Source of the DNA: Candidatus Rifleibacteriota bacterium
GTDB taxonomy: Bacteria > Muiribacteriota > Ozemobacteria > Ozemobacterales > Ozemobacteraceae
Direction of reading: 5' to 3'
Assembly (NCBI GenBank): GCA_015233565.1
Contig: JADFXM010000011.1
Location: 102,613-166,612, forward strand
DNA length: 64,000 bases
Made by a program: the position numbers and the translations under genes. Under the pieces are notes generated by a model. It was not told the origin of the DNA, did not search any database, and saw only the letters and a program-made list of their open reading frames with translations. Of the stretch, positions 8,454 through 17,753 are shown one piece after another; position 1 is the stretch's first letter; every line of letters begins with the position of its first letter.

Positions 8454-10385
8454 TCATTTTGAAATTTCAGGGCCCTGAGCTGAAACCGAGAATCGCATGA
8501 TTCTTCCCTTGGGGGAGTCATAATACCTGCCTTCATGAAAAAACGTATCACTGACTCCCGGGATTGCTTCAAGTGATTTAAAAAGGAATGAAAAAATCAG
8601 AGCGCTTTTGGTGGTTATTCCCTGAATATCCATTTTGCCGTTGGATAGGTATTGCATTTTTGAAAGGGAAAGCTCCAGCGAGTCAAGTGGGCTATTGTTA
8701 CCGGGAATCAAACCGGCACTGGAATTGGAACTGGAACTGGAACTAGAACTGGAATTGGTTGTATTACTGGTAGCAGAACTTGCGCTGGAACTGTTTGAAC
8801 CTGAATTGTTTTGCGGAGTAAGCTTATCCTCCCGAAGCAACGGTATGCAGGTAGATAACAAGGATTCGCTGACTCTTAGAAAATTGGGTCCGGCACTGCT
8901 TTTGTCCGAGGAAAATAGCATTGTAAAAAGGATTTGTCCATTGTTCTCCTTAGCTGTGAAACTTTTTAAAGTCCCGCATTTTCCGGATTTAAACAGTTCA
9001 GAAACTTTGGACTTATCTGAAGGATCAATTGCTACTGTAATTTCGGTATCTGAGTCGACAAACCGTTTTTCAATAATTTTCCCAAAACCGATTGCTCCTT
9101 CGTCCAGGGTCCCTGAAACAGCGTTCATATTGATCTGTCCTGAATTTCCTGTAGAATTTTCCTGTTTAAATTCCAAGGAAACAATTTTCTCGCCGGATTC
9201 GTTTTTCTTAAATCCTTTTCTTGATGAAAGCCACCCTAGTTCCGTTGCTGTTTTTTCAATTTGGGAAAGGAGCTCGGAGTCTTTAATATCGGCACTAAGC
9301 AATTTTGATCCGGGGTTGCATGTTAGCACAAGCCTCCCATCTGCTATGGAGGGCCAATTTCCGGAAAGGATTTTATTGATTTCATCTAATGAGACCTTGA
9401 TTGCGTCTCCAGTTCCTGATGTAATTCTTACTTTGTATTCTCCTTGAGTTGCTTTAGGAATATGGATCTGAAGGGATGTAAGATTGGGGCCCAAATCTGT
9501 AGTTTTTATGGCATCAAAAAGGGATTTTAAGGAGTCAACTGAAAATTGTCCATTTATAGTACAAACTAAATCGAGGTTTGATTCAGGACTTAGGCTGATT
9601 TCATCAAGATTGCCTTTTTGCGAAAGAGCTTTAAAGGATTCTGACAACTTCGAAAGTTTTGGAAAAATTTTTGATTGGGAAAAGGAAACATTGTAAATTA
9701 TGTTTCCATTGATTTGGGACTTGGAAATCGATTTGGCAAAATATTCTGATCCGACTTTTTTGTCGATGTTTTCTATTTGATTTAGGTTGGGAATAACGAG
9801 ACTAATGTTTTTCTCCTTTCCTTCTTCGAAGGACAGTGAAAAAATCGCGGGACTCTCAAGGGTTTGGTCCCATCTGAAAATTGGAAAGTCGGAGAAAAAT
9901 CCGAAAATTTCAAGAGGTTGTTTTTTTCCTGAGGTGGTTGCAGACGTGGACGTTTTTAATTTTGTGGAAATTTTAATTTTGGATGCTCCGGTGTCTTCAG
10001 AAACCATCGTTTTTAAATTGAACTGAACAATCTCACAATTTAATTTGCCGGAAATTTTTTGATGAAAGTCTTTAATGCAATCCAGATTAAGAGTTTGATA
10101 GGAAAGTGAAAAGAAATCTCCATTACCGGTTCTGTCCAGATTGCATGAGAATTTTTCAAGTCCAACGGTGGAACTTGTTTCTATCAATGTTGAAAGACCG
10201 TTCATCGGGCCAATAAGATTTTGAAATGGGTTGTTTATCGGCTTTTCGGGAAGTTTGGAGGAATCTTGTGCAAGAACCAGCTTTGGTGTTACTGCTGATA
10301 GATATAATACGGCCAGCGATATGCGAAAAAGAATACGTAATTTTTGGGGCATCAATTTTGCTAATACAAAATCCAGATGAAACAT
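8454..10385 (-). CDS. Exported protein of unknown function with poly-Ser/Asn stretch
   Basis: A 643-residue protein I do not recognise. The start chosen is ATG 10385, preceded by GGGAGG, which is better than an in-frame start 36 bp upstream. A signal-peptide-like segment (about residues 15-40, ending LVLAQ) indicates export. The body is rich in Ser, Lys and Leu with predicted beta structure and few Cys. A low-complexity tract of Ser, Asn and Thr lies near residues 535-565 and is encoded by a hexanucleotide run close to AGTTCC (8700-8770). The gene is downstream of the PilB-kinase fusion on the same strand, with 338 bp between. A role at the cell surface is an inference only. Confidence 0.75.
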   Translation of the reverse strand: MFHLDFVLAKLMPQKLRILFRISLAVLYLSAVTPKLVLAQDSSKLPEKPINNPFQNLIGPMNGLSTLIETSSTVGLEKFSCNLDRTGNGDFFSLSYQTLNLDCIKDFHQKISGKLNCEIVQFNLKTMVSEDTGASKIKISTKLKTSTSATTSGKKQPLEIFGFFSDFPIFRWDQTLESPAIFSLSFEEGKEKNISLVIPNLNQIENIDKKVGSEYFAKSISKSQINGNIIYNVSFSQSKIFPKLSKLSESFKALSQKGNLDEISLSPESNLDLVCTINGQFSVDSLKSLFDAIKTTDLGPNLTSLQIHIPKATQGEYKVRITSGTGDAIKVSLDEINKILSGNWPSIADGRLVLTCNPGSKLLSADIKDSELLSQIEKTATELGWLSSRKGFKKNESGEKIVSLEFKQENSTGNSGQINMNAVSGTLDEGAIGFGKIIEKRFVDSDTEITVAIDPSDKSKVSELFKSGKCGTLKSFTAKENNGQILFTMLFSSDKSSAGPNFLRVSESLLSTCIPLLREDKLTPQNNSGSNSSSASSATSNTTNSSSSSSSSSNSSAGLIPGNNSPLDSLELSLSKMQYLSNGKMDIQGITTKSALIFSFLFKSLEAIPGVSDTFFHEGRYYDSPKGRIMRFSVSAQGPEISK

Positions 10386-10723
10386 TGTTTCCTCCCATTT
10401 TATTTTAAACATCTTGGACACTGTCTTTTTTCCCTAAGATTGCCTCTTCTGCTTTCTTTTCCAAAATTATTTCAGCGAATTTGCTGGTGTCACATTTTGC
10501 TATTTTTGCAAATTTCCCGGGAAAATTTTCCTGAACATTTCTATTTTATGCCCGTGGTACAAACATCCCTCAGTTGCAAAAATGGAAAAATCTGCAACGT
10601 GGTCCTCTGAATACGTTTCGGGGCTGAAAAAAAAAGATTTTAGACTCCTTTATTAGCTTGGTGATAATAAGTAGCAATCTATCTTTGGGTGGATGATGAA
10701 ATCGGTGTCACCGGCTTCTCTTT
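10386..10723. other. Intergenic gap between exported protein and PilB-kinase fusion
   Basis: 338 bp without a supported gene. I see no clear terminator or promoter hexamers. It probably carries the promoter of the exported protein gene. Confidence 0.5.
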
Positions 10724-13700
10724 TTACTTTGCTGTCGGAAATTCGACAATTACTAACGTATTGTTTCCTGGGGCACTTTTAATTGAGATGAGCCCACCGG
10801 ATAGCTCAATAAGCTTTTTCGATACGGAGAGTCCCAGGCCAAGTGTTTTTCTTCCAAAAGCAGAAAAGGGCTGAAAAAGATTGACTTGGGCTTCGGTAGG
10901 GATTCCTTTGCCGTTGTCGAAAATTGCAAGCTCCACTTTGTCAGTGCTTCCAGGCTTAAGTCGGCTCATAATCTTCAGTTCACCGCCATCGGCGAGTGCT
11001 ATCAAAGAATTGCTGATAATGTTTCCGACTATTTGTCGAATGGCTCCAATGTCAATGCTTATTAAGGGAAGAGTCGGTGCCAGGTTTTTGGATACTTTTA
11101 GGCTTAGCCCGATGCTGGCTTTTCCGGAAAGAATTCGGGCAAGAGCCACAGAATTTTTGAGGCCCGGCATTACTTCCTTTTCGACAAAATCGTTCAAAGA
11201 AAATTTGGAAGGATTCAGGGAAGGATTTGAAAAGTGATTGATCAGATTTTTTAGATTGAAATCGATTTTCTGGCCTTGAGCATGAATGATAGGAAGTAGT
11301 TGCGATTGATCACCGGTTCTAATTCCTGCAGAAACCCTTTGTTGAATCAAGTCGAGAGGGTCGGACAAATTCGATTTGAATATTTCCGATTCAAGTTTAA
11401 CTGCTCCTCCGCTTTTCGAGTTTAAATTTTCAATGGCGGTTCGGAACGCAAGGATTTCTCCAGTGAGGGCTCCAATTGATTCCTGGTTGGTGAAGGTGGT
11501 TTGTGAAACTGCAGAAGAAGGTTGTCCCGAACTTTTTGAACCCTCCGGTTTGGAGACAGAAGCTTTGGCTGCTCCCCCTTTGGGTTTATTTGAATCTTCT
11601 TCTCCGCCAGCTTCAAGAGTTGTTTTGATGACTTCTTCAACTGTTGTCTTTTTTGTCAGAAGTTTATAAAGGGCTGATTCACGCAAGGAAAGCATCCCTT
11701 CCTTTAAGGCTTGCCGTCTCAAATCTTCTGTTGACGCTCGATTCTCGATCAATTCCCGGATCGCCTGGGACATGGGTAATACTTCATAGATTCCCTGGCG
11801 GCCCTTTAAGCCGGTTTGATCACATGCTTCGCACCCTGTTCCTTTTGCAAAAGTCAAATCCGAGTAGTTTAGGTCTGCCAGTCGCATTTTTCCGATCATT
11901 TTTTCGGTGAGTCCTAGTGTTTTTATAACGTCTGGACTGGGTTTATATTCAGCAAAACAATTTTTGCAAATTTTTCTCACAAGACGCTGTGCTTCAACGA
12001 CTCGAAGAGAAGTGGTAAGGGCAAAAGGTTCCAGGCCCATTTGAAGGAGCCGGCCAATTGTTGAAGGAGCATCATTGGTGTGAAGAGTCGATATGACCAG
12101 ATGTCCGGTCATTGCAGCTTTAATAGCAATGCTGGCTGTTTCAAAGTCGCGGATTTCTCCGATCATTATTACGTTTGGATCTTGTCTCAGGAATGAACGA
12201 AGCGCGGCCCCGAAATCTAATCCGATGTCGGCGTGGCACTGGACCTGGTTGATTCCCATGAGGTTGTACTCAACAGGATCTTCAGCGGTCATGATGTTGA
12301 TTCCAGGGTTGTTGAGAAGAAAGATGGATGAATAAAGTGTCGTTGTTTTTCCGGAGCCTGTGGGGCCGGTAACGAGTACTATTCCGTTGGCGGCTTTTAC
12401 TCCGGTCATGAAAACATCTAATACATGGGGCTCGAATCCTAAATCGGTAAGATTGACCTTCAAGTTTCCCTGGTCTAAAAGACGCATACAGACTTTTTCA
12501 CCCCAGGCGCACGGGACTAACGAAACGCGCAAATCAACTTTCCGATTATTCAGGAAAAATTTGATTCGACCATCCTGTGGACAGCGTGTTTCGGCTATGT
12601 CCAGGTTGGCCATGACTTTAATTCTGCTTACAAGTGCTGCGTGTGCTGCTTTTGCCGGGGTCATAAATAGTTTTAAAGCCCCGTCTTTTCTAAACCTGAT
12701 TCTGAGTTCGTGTTCGAAAGGCTCAATGTGGATATCTGAGGTGCCGGTCTGGGCTGCCTGAGTCAGAATCAAGTTTACAAGCTTGATTATCGGTGCGTCA
12801 TTTTCGCCCAGCTCGCCCAGAAGTTCTTCTTCCTTTGTTTTTTCTGCATCAGCCCCGTCTATTTTTTGAGACAGCGAATCGACGCTCTCGCCGTAAAGTT
12901 TATCCAGTGAGGAAAAAATGGCTAATTCCGAACTGACTACAGGAGAGACTCTCAAGCCGGTCATCATTTCTATATGGTCGATGGTGATGATATCGGTGGG
13001 ATCTGTCATTGCTATTACCAGCTTATTGTCCTCTTTTTTGACTGGACATAATATTTGGTCATAGCAGATTTTTTTTGGAAGTAATGTCGTGAGAACAGGG
13101 TCAACAAGGCTTTCTTCAAGATCAATGAAAGGGATTTCATATTGTTTGGAAAGGGCTATTGACAATTGTTTATTATTGACCAATCCCTTTTTTACCAGAT
13201 AGGCTCCCAGACGGACTTTGTCTTTTTTTGCGTTATCAAGAGCTTCTTTGAGCTGTTCAGCAGTGATTGCTTTCGAATCTATTAAAATGTCTCCAAGTCT
13301 TTTTCTTGGTCCGGATTTTTTTGGAGCTGCTGTTGCCGGCTTCTTCTGATCGGTCATTTGTTGATAGCGTTTTTCGAGTTGATCCCGCAAAACTTTTGCA
13401 CCGCGCATTGCCAGGGTGGTTCCTACTGACAGATCTTTGAATATTTTCTCGTCACCGGGAGCTATCATTCCCAAAAGGAGCTCCTGACCACTTAATTTTA
13501 TTGGAAGAACGCGATGTTCAACCATTTTTTCCAATTTAATGATTTTCAATACATCATTTGAGAGTTGAACGGTGTCAAGATCAATGAATGGGACATTAAG
13601 AAGAGAAGCTTCAATTTCAGCAAAAGCCTTTGGTGAAACGGAAGGAATTAAGGCAATTGCTTTAATAAGATTGGGGCCATCGGGGTTTTCTTTTCTGAGT

Positions 13701-13819
13701 TTTTCCCAGTCTTCTTTGGAAACAATTTTTTTCTCCCTCAAAATTACGCCCAGTTTATGGACTTCATTTTGGTCTGAAGGGAAACAGGGAAAAAAATTCT
13801 GAAAAATTTCTTCTTCCAT
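10724..13819 (-). CDS. PilB/GspE-type secretion ATPase fused to a histidine-kinase-like ATPase domain
   Basis: A 1031-residue multidomain protein. Residues about 50-155 and 170-310 look like two GspE/MshE N-terminal domains (second with GDILIDSKAITAEQLKEAL and IPFIDLEESLVDP). The hexameric secretion ATPase core follows: Asp box CPQDGRIKF, Walker A GPTGSGKTTT (about 486-495), Walker B IGEIRD (about 553), His box STLHTNDA, and a tetracysteine zinc site CKNC plus CEAC (about 619-667). After a Ser/Lys/Gly linker (about 740-775) comes a GHKL ATPase module with N box NIISNSLIAL, G1 DNGKGIP, F box LFQPFSAF and G2 GLGLSVSKKL. I see no clear phospho-acceptor H box. The family powers type IV pilus extension or type II secretion. 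The start is ATG 13819. Confidence 0.9.
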   Translation of the reverse strand: MEEEIFQNFFPCFPSDQNEVHKLGVILREKKIVSKEDWEKLRKENPDGPNLIKAIALIPSVSPKAFAEIEASLLNVPFIDLDTVQLSNDVLKIIKLEKMVEHRVLPIKLSGQELLLGMIAPGDEKIFKDLSVGTTLAMRGAKVLRDQLEKRYQQMTDQKKPATAAPKKSGPRKRLGDILIDSKAITAEQLKEALDNAKKDKVRLGAYLVKKGLVNNKQLSIALSKQYEIPFIDLEESLVDPVLTTLLPKKICYDQILCPVKKEDNKLVIAMTDPTDIITIDHIEMMTGLRVSPVVSSELAIFSSLDKLYGESVDSLSQKIDGADAEKTKEEELLGELGENDAPIIKLVNLILTQAAQTGTSDIHIEPFEHELRIRFRKDGALKLFMTPAKAAHAALVSRIKVMANLDIAETRCPQDGRIKFFLNNRKVDLRVSLVPCAWGEKVCMRLLDQGNLKVNLTDLGFEPHVLDVFMTGVKAANGIVLVTGPTGSGKTTTLYSSIFLLNNPGINIMTAEDPVEYNLMGINQVQCHADIGLDFGAALRSFLRQDPNVIMIGEIRDFETASIAIKAAMTGHLVISTLHTNDAPSTIGRLLQMGLEPFALTTSLRVVEAQRLVRKICKNCFAEYKPSPDVIKTLGLTEKMIGKMRLADLNYSDLTFAKGTGCEACDQTGLKGRQGIYEVLPMSQAIRELIENRASTEDLRRQALKEGMLSLRESALYKLLTKKTTVEEVIKTTLEAGGEEDSNKPKGGAAKASVSKPEGSKSSGQPSSAVSQTTFTNQESIGALTGEILAFRTAIENLNSKSGGAVKLESEIFKSNLSDPLDLIQQRVSAGIRTGDQSQLLPIIHAQGQKIDFNLKNLINHFSNPSLNPSKFSLNDFVEKEVMPGLKNSVALARILSGKASIGLSLKVSKNLAPTLPLISIDIGAIRQIVGNIISNSLIALADGGELKIMSRLKPGSTDKVELAIFDNGKGIPTEAQVNLFQPFSAFGRKTLGLGLSVSKKLIELSGGLISIKSAPGNNTLVIVEFPTAK

Positions 13820-13877
13820 CAAATTAACCTTAAAAGATTAGAGATCAGTTGAGTATACAATAATATCACTGATTTCA

Positions 13878-15293
13878 TTATTTTTCCGAAGTTGATTCCA
13901 AGAAATCTTTTGCCAGAATGGCAAAATGTTTTCTGAGACCCAAGGCGAGTGCAGAATTAAGATGGTGCCTGGCTTTTGCGGGAGCTTTGCTTTTAAGCAA
14001 CATCCCTAATTGGTATTGCGCATCTGCGAATCGAGGATTCAATTCTATCGCTTTTTTGAAGGCTTTTTCAGCCAAAGTCTTTTTCCCAAGTTGCAGATGG
14101 GCTAGCCCACACCAGTAATGAGCGTCGGGATATGGTGCAATTTCTCCAGCTTCTTGAAAGTGCCTCAATGCTTCTGCCCAGAGGCCGTCTTCGAAATATC
14201 TGGTTCCAAGAGTGATATGACGGGCAGCTGGATCGAAGTCCAGAATTGCGACTTTTTTCAGCTCGACAAGAGATTCTTCAAGATATCCCTGGTTGTAAAG
14301 ATCAGTGAAAGTTTTGAATTCGTTGGAATTTCGTCGTTTCTTCCCTTCGGCCATTTTTTTGTAGGAAATAATTGCTTCTTCCATTTCTTCCTCAAGTTCT
14401 TGGAGGGTGCCTAAATAGAACCAGGCTTCCCAGAGGGAAGGATTTTTTTCGACAATCTTTAATAGATGGCGCCGGGCTTCAGAGAAAAAACCTCTGAACA
14501 GCAGATTTTTTGCCAGAGAAAGGAAAATATCCAGGTAATCCGGGTGGAGGGCCAATTCAGCTCTTAGTTTATCTATTTCGGAATCCAATTGCGCTATTCG
14601 TCTGGATAAACCGGTTAAGTTGCGTTCAGCAACTGCCCAACCAGGCCATAAATTCGTCAGTTTCTTGAAGATTAAAAAGGCTTCATCGAGTTTGTTGCAC
14701 TGCATTTTCAAAACGCCCAGATTATTTTGTATTCGTCGGTCGTCTGGTTCAATTTTAAGTGCAGCTTCGAAGTTATCATGTGCCTGAGAAAAAACATTCC
14801 GAAGAAGGAATAGATTGCCTAATCCGTTCAGGACCTCAGCATTTCCAGGATAAAGTTGTTTCGCCCGAAGCAGAATTTTTTCAGCTTCATCAAGCCTGCC
14901 AAGTTTACGGAAAACTTTGGCTTTCAACAACATCAATGGCTTGGAATCAGGGACGTAAAGTGAAGCGTTCTCTATTTTTTCAAGGGCTTCGTGGACCCTC
15001 TCTTGATTGAGAAGTCGCTCAATCTGGGGGGAAAGCTCTGTTGAGCCCTCGAACATCAGCTCATCCGATAGGGATTTAATTTCCGAATCGAAGTTTTCAT
15101 CGATAAAAGATGATAGCTGACCGCCGATTTCCTCGCTCTTTTTACGGGCGACTTCAAGGAAATATCCGATATTTGGATACTTGGCGTCGAGTCGCTCGAC
15201 CTGTTTGAACTCTAAAAATGCAGCTGAAAAAAAACCTCCGCGGAAGTAGTGAACCCCGCGTTCAAAAATTTCCTCAATTTTTCTAGTTTCCAT
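13878..15293 (-). CDS. Tetratricopeptide repeat protein
   Basis: A 471-residue all-helical protein built of TPR units. Clear repeats include the segments around GRLDEAEKILLRAKQLYPGN, FSQAHDNFEAALKIEPDD, GLWAEALRHFQEAGEIAPYP and KTLAEKAFKKAIELNPRF. There is no signal peptide, so it is likely cytoplasmic and a protein-interaction scaffold. It lies 58 bp upstream of the PilB-kinase fusion on the same strand, which suggests co-transcription and perhaps a role in the same pilus or secretion machine. Divergent from the Clp-like gene. Confidence 0.85.
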   Translation of the reverse strand: METRKIEEIFERGVHYFRGGFFSAAFLEFKQVERLDAKYPNIGYFLEVARKKSEEIGGQLSSFIDENFDSEIKSLSDELMFEGSTELSPQIERLLNQERVHEALEKIENASLYVPDSKPLMLLKAKVFRKLGRLDEAEKILLRAKQLYPGNAEVLNGLGNLFLLRNVFSQAHDNFEAALKIEPDDRRIQNNLGVLKMQCNKLDEAFLIFKKLTNLWPGWAVAERNLTGLSRRIAQLDSEIDKLRAELALHPDYLDIFLSLAKNLLFRGFFSEARRHLLKIVEKNPSLWEAWFYLGTLQELEEEMEEAIISYKKMAEGKKRRNSNEFKTFTDLYNQGYLEESLVELKKVAILDFDPAARHITLGTRYFEDGLWAEALRHFQEAGEIAPYPDAHYWCGLAHLQLGKKTLAEKAFKKAIELNPRFADAQYQLGMLLKSKAPAKARHHLNSALALGLRKHFAILAKDFLESTSEK

Positions 15294-15314
15294 AAAAAAA
15301 ACCCGCCAATAAAG

Positions 15315-15343
15315 TTGCAGTGAAAAAATGTTGGTGATAGAAT
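15315..15343 (+). promoter_or_regulatory. Predicted sigma70 promoter for the Clp-like gene
   Basis: TTGCAG (15315-15320), a 17-bp spacer and TAGAAT (15338-15343), about 58 bp before the ATG at 15402, in the divergent gap with the TPR gene. Confidence 0.55.
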
Positions 15344-15401
15344 AGATTAACTTAGCAAATCTCGCTTGTCAACGTTAAAAATCTCCCCTAGGAGGGATTC
15401 C

Positions 15402-16814
15402 ATGGATTCCACTCCCGGAATCAAGATGAAATTCTGTGAATCGCTTGATCGATTTGTTGCGATTCGATCTTTTACACCTGAACAAAAACAACAACTTTTC
15501 AAGAACATGAAGATCACCGATAAAAAGTCGTATAAGCGGTTGATTATCAATGCATCGGTAGTGAATTACCTTGATGAGATAGCCCCTCTTGTTTTCCAGA
15601 ACAATGAGTATCCCCTCCTTGGCGAAATAATTGAGCAAGAGTTATATAACTTGTGTGTCAAAGTCAATCCAACTCTTGACATCAAGGAAGTTACGATCCA
15701 GGTTGACGAGGCGACGGCAAGTGGCTCATCGATTCCAATGATTGGAACTGACGCTTCAGCAGAAGCAAAATCGCGGAATCAGAAATTTATGGAAATTGAA
15801 AACCACATTAAAAAAAGAATCATCGGACAAGATGAGGCTGTGGTTGTTGTTTCACAGGCAATTAAAAAAGCAAAAGTCGGTTTGAAAAATCCAAAAAGAC
15901 CGGTTGGATCTTTTATTTTTGTAGGACAAACCGGGGTCGGGAAAACTGAATTGGCAAAAGCTCTTTGTGAATTCCTGACAGGCAACGAAACTGACCTTGT
16001 TAGAATAGATTGCTCTGAATTCGCAATGAGCCACGAATATTCCAAATTGATCGGCGCTCCTCCAGGTTACATTGGTCACAACGAAGGCGGCTATTTGACC
16101 GAGTCTGTGAAAAATAAACCCAATGGAGTTGTAATATTCGATGAAATTGAGAAGGCCCATGAAAAGGTCCACAACCTTCTTTTACAATTGCTCGATGAAG
16201 GAATTTTAACTGACAGCAAGGGTGAAACTGTTCCTTTCAGGGAATGTTGCGTAATTTTGACCACCAACATCGGTGTCTCAGAAATCACTACTGAAGAGAC
16301 TAAACCGGGCTTTCGCCCCAGTGGATTGAGCGACAATGACGGCGCAGGAAAACTCGAGAACCTTACACATGAGCAAAAAGCAAAAATTACGAGAAAAACT
16401 CTGGAGAAGAAATTTCCTCCCGAATTTTTAAATAGAATCGACGAAATTGTGGTTTTTCGAGCCTTGACAAAAGGAGATAATCTAAAAATTCTGGATATTC
16501 TTATTGCTGAAGTTGCATCCAGAATTCAGAATCTGTCCATGAAAATTGATTTCACTCCTGAACTCCGCAATTTCCTTGTCGACCAGGGAACTGACCTGAA
16601 ATATGGGGCTCGCCCTCTGAGAAGAACCATTCATCGTTATATTGAAAATCCCCTTGCAGAAAGCATTTTAAAGGGGGAATTCAATAAAGGCGATATTATT
16701 ACCGCTGAAAAAGGCATGTCTTCCACAAATGAGGAGTGCGCAGTTTTTAAAATCACTGGAACTTTCGAACCCAAGCCGCAAAATTCCGGTGGAGAAACCA
16801 CTCCAAAGAAATGA
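15402..16814 (+). CDS. Single-ring Clp/HSP100-type AAA+ protein
   Basis: A 470-residue AAA+ protein resembling only the second ATPase ring (D2) of ClpA/B/C. Residues 1-120 form a unique N-terminal region without the Clp_N repeat. Walker A GQTGVGKTELAKAL lies near residue 175, the pore-loop GAPPGYIGHNEGG near 220, Walker B VVIFDEIEKAH near 245, the arginine-finger segment PPEFLNRIDE near 340 and a D2-small domain with KYGARPLRRTIHRYIENPLA. Such rings thread or remodel proteins using ATP. The pore loop has GYIG where GYVG is usual. No ClpP-docking LGF loop is evident, so remodelling is more likely than proteolysis. The start is ATG 15402, after AGGAGGGA. No close named orthologue is recognised. 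Confidence 0.85.
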   Translation: MDSTPGIKMKFCESLDRFVAIRSFTPEQKQQLFKNMKITDKKSYKRLIINASVVNYLDEIAPLVFQNNEYPLLGEIIEQELYNLCVKVNPTLDIKEVTIQVDEATASGSSIPMIGTDASAEAKSRNQKFMEIENHIKKRIIGQDEAVVVVSQAIKKAKVGLKNPKRPVGSFIFVGQTGVGKTELAKALCEFLTGNETDLVRIDCSEFAMSHEYSKLIGAPPGYIGHNEGGYLTESVKNKPNGVVIFDEIEKAHEKVHNLLLQLLDEGILTDSKGETVPFRECCVILTTNIGVSEITTEETKPGFRPSGLSDNDGAGKLENLTHEQKAKITRKTLEKKFPPEFLNRIDEIVVFRALTKGDNLKILDILIAEVASRIQNLSMKIDFTPELRNFLVDQGTDLKYGARPLRRTIHRYIENPLAESILKGEFNKGDIITAEKGMSSTNEECAVFKITGTFEPKPQNSGGETTPKK

Positions 16815-16844
16815 TTTGAAAAATGTGCGAAACTTCATAAATTA

Positions 16845-17753
16845 ATGAAAGTTGCATATTTAATTCTCGTTCACAAATCAGCCCAGCAAGTTAGAAGGCT
16901 GATTTCCCGCTTAAACAATGGGAAGAACGTTATTGTACTGCATGTTGATTCTAAATCTGAATCCCTCTTCCAGGATTTATCCAAAGAGTTTTCTGATTCC
17001 AGCTTTGTCTTTTTTTCAAGACGAAGAAATGTTAACTGGGCGCGTTTCAGTATCGTTTGTGCGACTCTTGAAATGTTTAAAACCCTGAAGGAAAAACAGG
17101 TCGATTACGATTTTGCGACCATTCTGAGTGGCCAGGATTACCCGATAAAAACAAATTTCCAAATTGAGTCTTTTCTTTCGGAAAATAAAGGAAAAATTTT
17201 TCTGGAAAATTTTTTGCTTCCCTCGAAAAACCTTCCAATGGATGGCCTTGACAGGTTGCAAGGCTGGGATTTCCCTCTTTCACCGAGAAGACATTTTATT
17301 TTTCCACATTTTCTAAAAAAACTTCGGGGTCTCCGATTCTTCTATCCATATTTTTCTTTTTTTAAAAGAGTTTTCCCCCGTTCATTCAAACCTTTCGCCG
17401 GGTCTGCGTGGTTCACAGTTCCCTCTGAATGCGTAAATTTCATGATGGATTTCGTCAAAAAAGAGAAAAACTTTCTAGCATTCTTCAAGCGGGTAATGTT
17501 CCCTGACGAAATGTTTTTTCAGACTGTAATAATGAACTCGCCATTTGCGAATCAGGTTGAAAACTGTAATCTTAGATATATAAAATGGCAATCCGCCCCC
17601 CTTTTGATTAAAAAAGACAGTATTGGTGATCTGGAAAAAAGTTCAGCACATTTTGCACGAAAGCTTGATCAGGATGTTGATAGTGAAATTCTTGACTTGA
17701 TCGATAAACGGATCTTGAAGCTACCGGAAATTGGCCCTTTGGAGAGCGAATGA
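16845..17753 (+). CDS. Core-2/I-branching-type glycosyltransferase (GT14)
   Basis: A 302-residue protein with GT14 marks: N-terminal AYLILVHKSAQQVRRLI, HVDSKSE, the RRNVNWARFSIVCATLEM segment, and LSGQDYPIKTN, where SGQDYPI is the family signature. Animal members add beta-1,6-GlcNAc, and bacterial members act in surface polysaccharide assembly. Its stop overlaps the glf start by 4 bp (ATGA), so the two are translationally coupled and probably build a galactofuranose-containing glycan. The acceptor is unknown. Confidence 0.85.
   Translation: MKVAYLILVHKSAQQVRRLISRLNNGKNVIVLHVDSKSESLFQDLSKEFSDSSFVFFSRRRNVNWARFSIVCATLEMFKTLKEKQVDYDFATILSGQDYPIKTNFQIESFLSENKGKIFLENFLLPSKNLPMDGLDRLQGWDFPLSPRRHFIFPHFLKKLRGLRFFYPYFSFFKRVFPRSFKPFAGSAWFTVPSECVNFMMDFVKKEKNFLAFFKRVMFPDEMFFQTVIMNSPFANQVENCNLRYIKWQSAPLLIKKDSIGDLEKSSAHFARKLDQDVDSEILDLIDKRILKLPEIGPLESE

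Noticed and set aside
8635..9447. Long plus-strand frame with a Glu/Leu dipeptide run
   Set aside because: It is the antisense of the exported Ser-rich protein; the run is the complement of the Ser codons. It has no ribosome site.
10724..13819. Possibility that the PilB-kinase fusion is two genes
   Set aside because: The frame is open through the linker, with no stop and no ribosome site before the kinase part, so a single protein is the simplest reading.
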